DNA of 52,894 nt from Intestinirhabdus alba (GTDB lineage Bacteria; Pseudomonadota; Gammaproteobacteria; Enterobacterales; Enterobacteriaceae): the NCBI RefSeq assembly GCF_009711095.1, contig NZ_WMJZ01000029.1:1-52894 (forward strand). Reading direction: 5' to 3'. The notes beneath the pieces were generated by a model. The model worked only from the letters and a program-made list of their open reading frames with translations. It searched no databases and was not told the origin of the DNA. Positions 52,358 to 52,894 of this stretch are shown here, piece by piece. The translations under genes were made by a program, and so were the position numbers. The first letter of the stretch is position 1. The number at the start of each line of letters is the position of its first letter.

Positions 52358-52894
52358 TCAGGACACCTGCGTAGCCTCTTTCAACGGGTTTTCATATTCA
52401 CTTGGCGATAACCCTCCATTATGACCATGCGGGCGTTGCGTGTTATACCACCTGGATATCCACATCCCGATATCCCCTGTTGCCTGGCGAAGATCCACAT
52501 AGCCACCTTTCGGCATCCACTCACTCTTCAGACTGCGGAACACCCTTTCCATCGGCGAGTTATCAAGGCAGTTTCCCCGACGACTCATACTCTGCATAAC
52601 GCCATGCTTCCACAGTAACCGCCTGTATTTCTTACTCCTGTACTGCCCGCCCTGATCCGAATGAAACAGCAGACGTCCACTTCTTTTCCGTATTTCCAGC
52701 GCATTACGCAAAGCCCGGCAGACCAACTCCGCATCCAGTGATGAAGACATCACATGACCCACAATACGGCGCGAATACAAATCAATAGCCAGCGCCAGAT
52801 AACACCAGCCGCCGGATACGCGGATAAAACTGATATCCCCGCACCACACCTGGTTTGTAAGCGTCGTCTGAGTACCGTCTGGTCCCGAATCCAG
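52358..52894 (-). CDS. IS3-family transposase OrfB, C-terminal part (runs off window)
   Basis: The frame is open to the window edge ([20 protein letters not shown] is the visible start). It contains the DDE core: [28 protein letters not shown] and [20 protein letters not shown], ending in [17 protein letters not shown]. All three acidic residues are present, so the element may be functional. Its end appears to lie near 52,340-52,357, inside the older IS3 remnant. The rest of the IS lies outside the window. Confidence 0.88.
   Translation of the reverse strand: MDSGPDGTQTTLTNQVWCGDISFIRVSGGWCYLALAIDLYSRRIVGHVMSSSLDAELVCRALRNALEIRKRSGRLLFHSDQGGQYRSKKYRRLLWKHGVMQSMSRRGNCLDNSPMERVFRSLKSEWMPKGGYVDLRQATGDIGMWISRWYNTQRPHGHNGGLSPSEYENPLKEATQVS

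Overview
The window looks like the chromosome of an enterobacterium (order Enterobacterales). The evidence is a 186/P2-type prophage in a tRNA-Ile(CAU)-type attachment site, a CbtA-type toxin, IS3 and IS110 remnants, and a Yersinia/Photorhabdus-type insecticidal Tc toxin island. I cannot name the species from sequence alone. There are four blocks.

Block 1 (1-30245) is a coliphage 186-like P2-family prophage cut off at the left edge. Leftward late genes run from capsid to tail fibre (O N M L X Y, SAR endolysin, spanins, R S V W J I H), with P and Q rightward and a 19-bp cos-like site after Q. Beyond cos, where P2-like phages carry variable cargo, are a ParB-like gene, a putative nuclease gene and a convergent cytosine-5 methyltransferase, then a small LexA-box gene. 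Next come replication gene A, the early operon to cII and apl, the divergent cI, int and the att remnant of the tRNA 3' end.

Block 2 (17276-25047) sits inside gene A and is the most unusual part. It is a 7,772-bp element with TG...CA ends, a 6-bp target duplication, and a GATAAA-containing motif at matching distances (offsets 11-20 and 34-43) from each end, laid out like transposase sites of Mu-type phages. Removing it with one duplication copy joins the two gpA pieces in frame (748 residues). It has no transposase gene. It carries a Mor-like activator, a short Mu I-type protease homologue, a tape measure protein, a Mu gp27/DUF3486 (small-terminase-like) protein, a ribbon-helix-helix protein with a palindromic operator, an array of about ten different palindromes sharing the core CARCGYTG, and a predicted type I toxin-antitoxin with 34 nt of perfect complementarity. 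I infer a non-autonomous Mu-family phage satellite, in effect a transposable counterpart of PICIs, that would depend on a Mu-like helper for transposition and virions.

Block 3 (30246-32786) is island debris: a DUF4942 pseudogene, a cbtA-like toxin gene without its usual cbeA neighbour, and IS110 and IS3 transposase remnants.

Block 4 (32787-51791) is the Tc island: a LysR regulator, a split TcA (tcaA, tcaB), TcB (tcaC), a decayed lysozyme gene, and a TcC/RHS protein with a foreign AT-rich C-terminal effector. It ends in a holin, i-spanin, o-spanin and GH19 endolysin cassette of the kind proposed in Yersinia to release Tc toxins (type 10 secretion). The window ends in nested IS3-family remnants.
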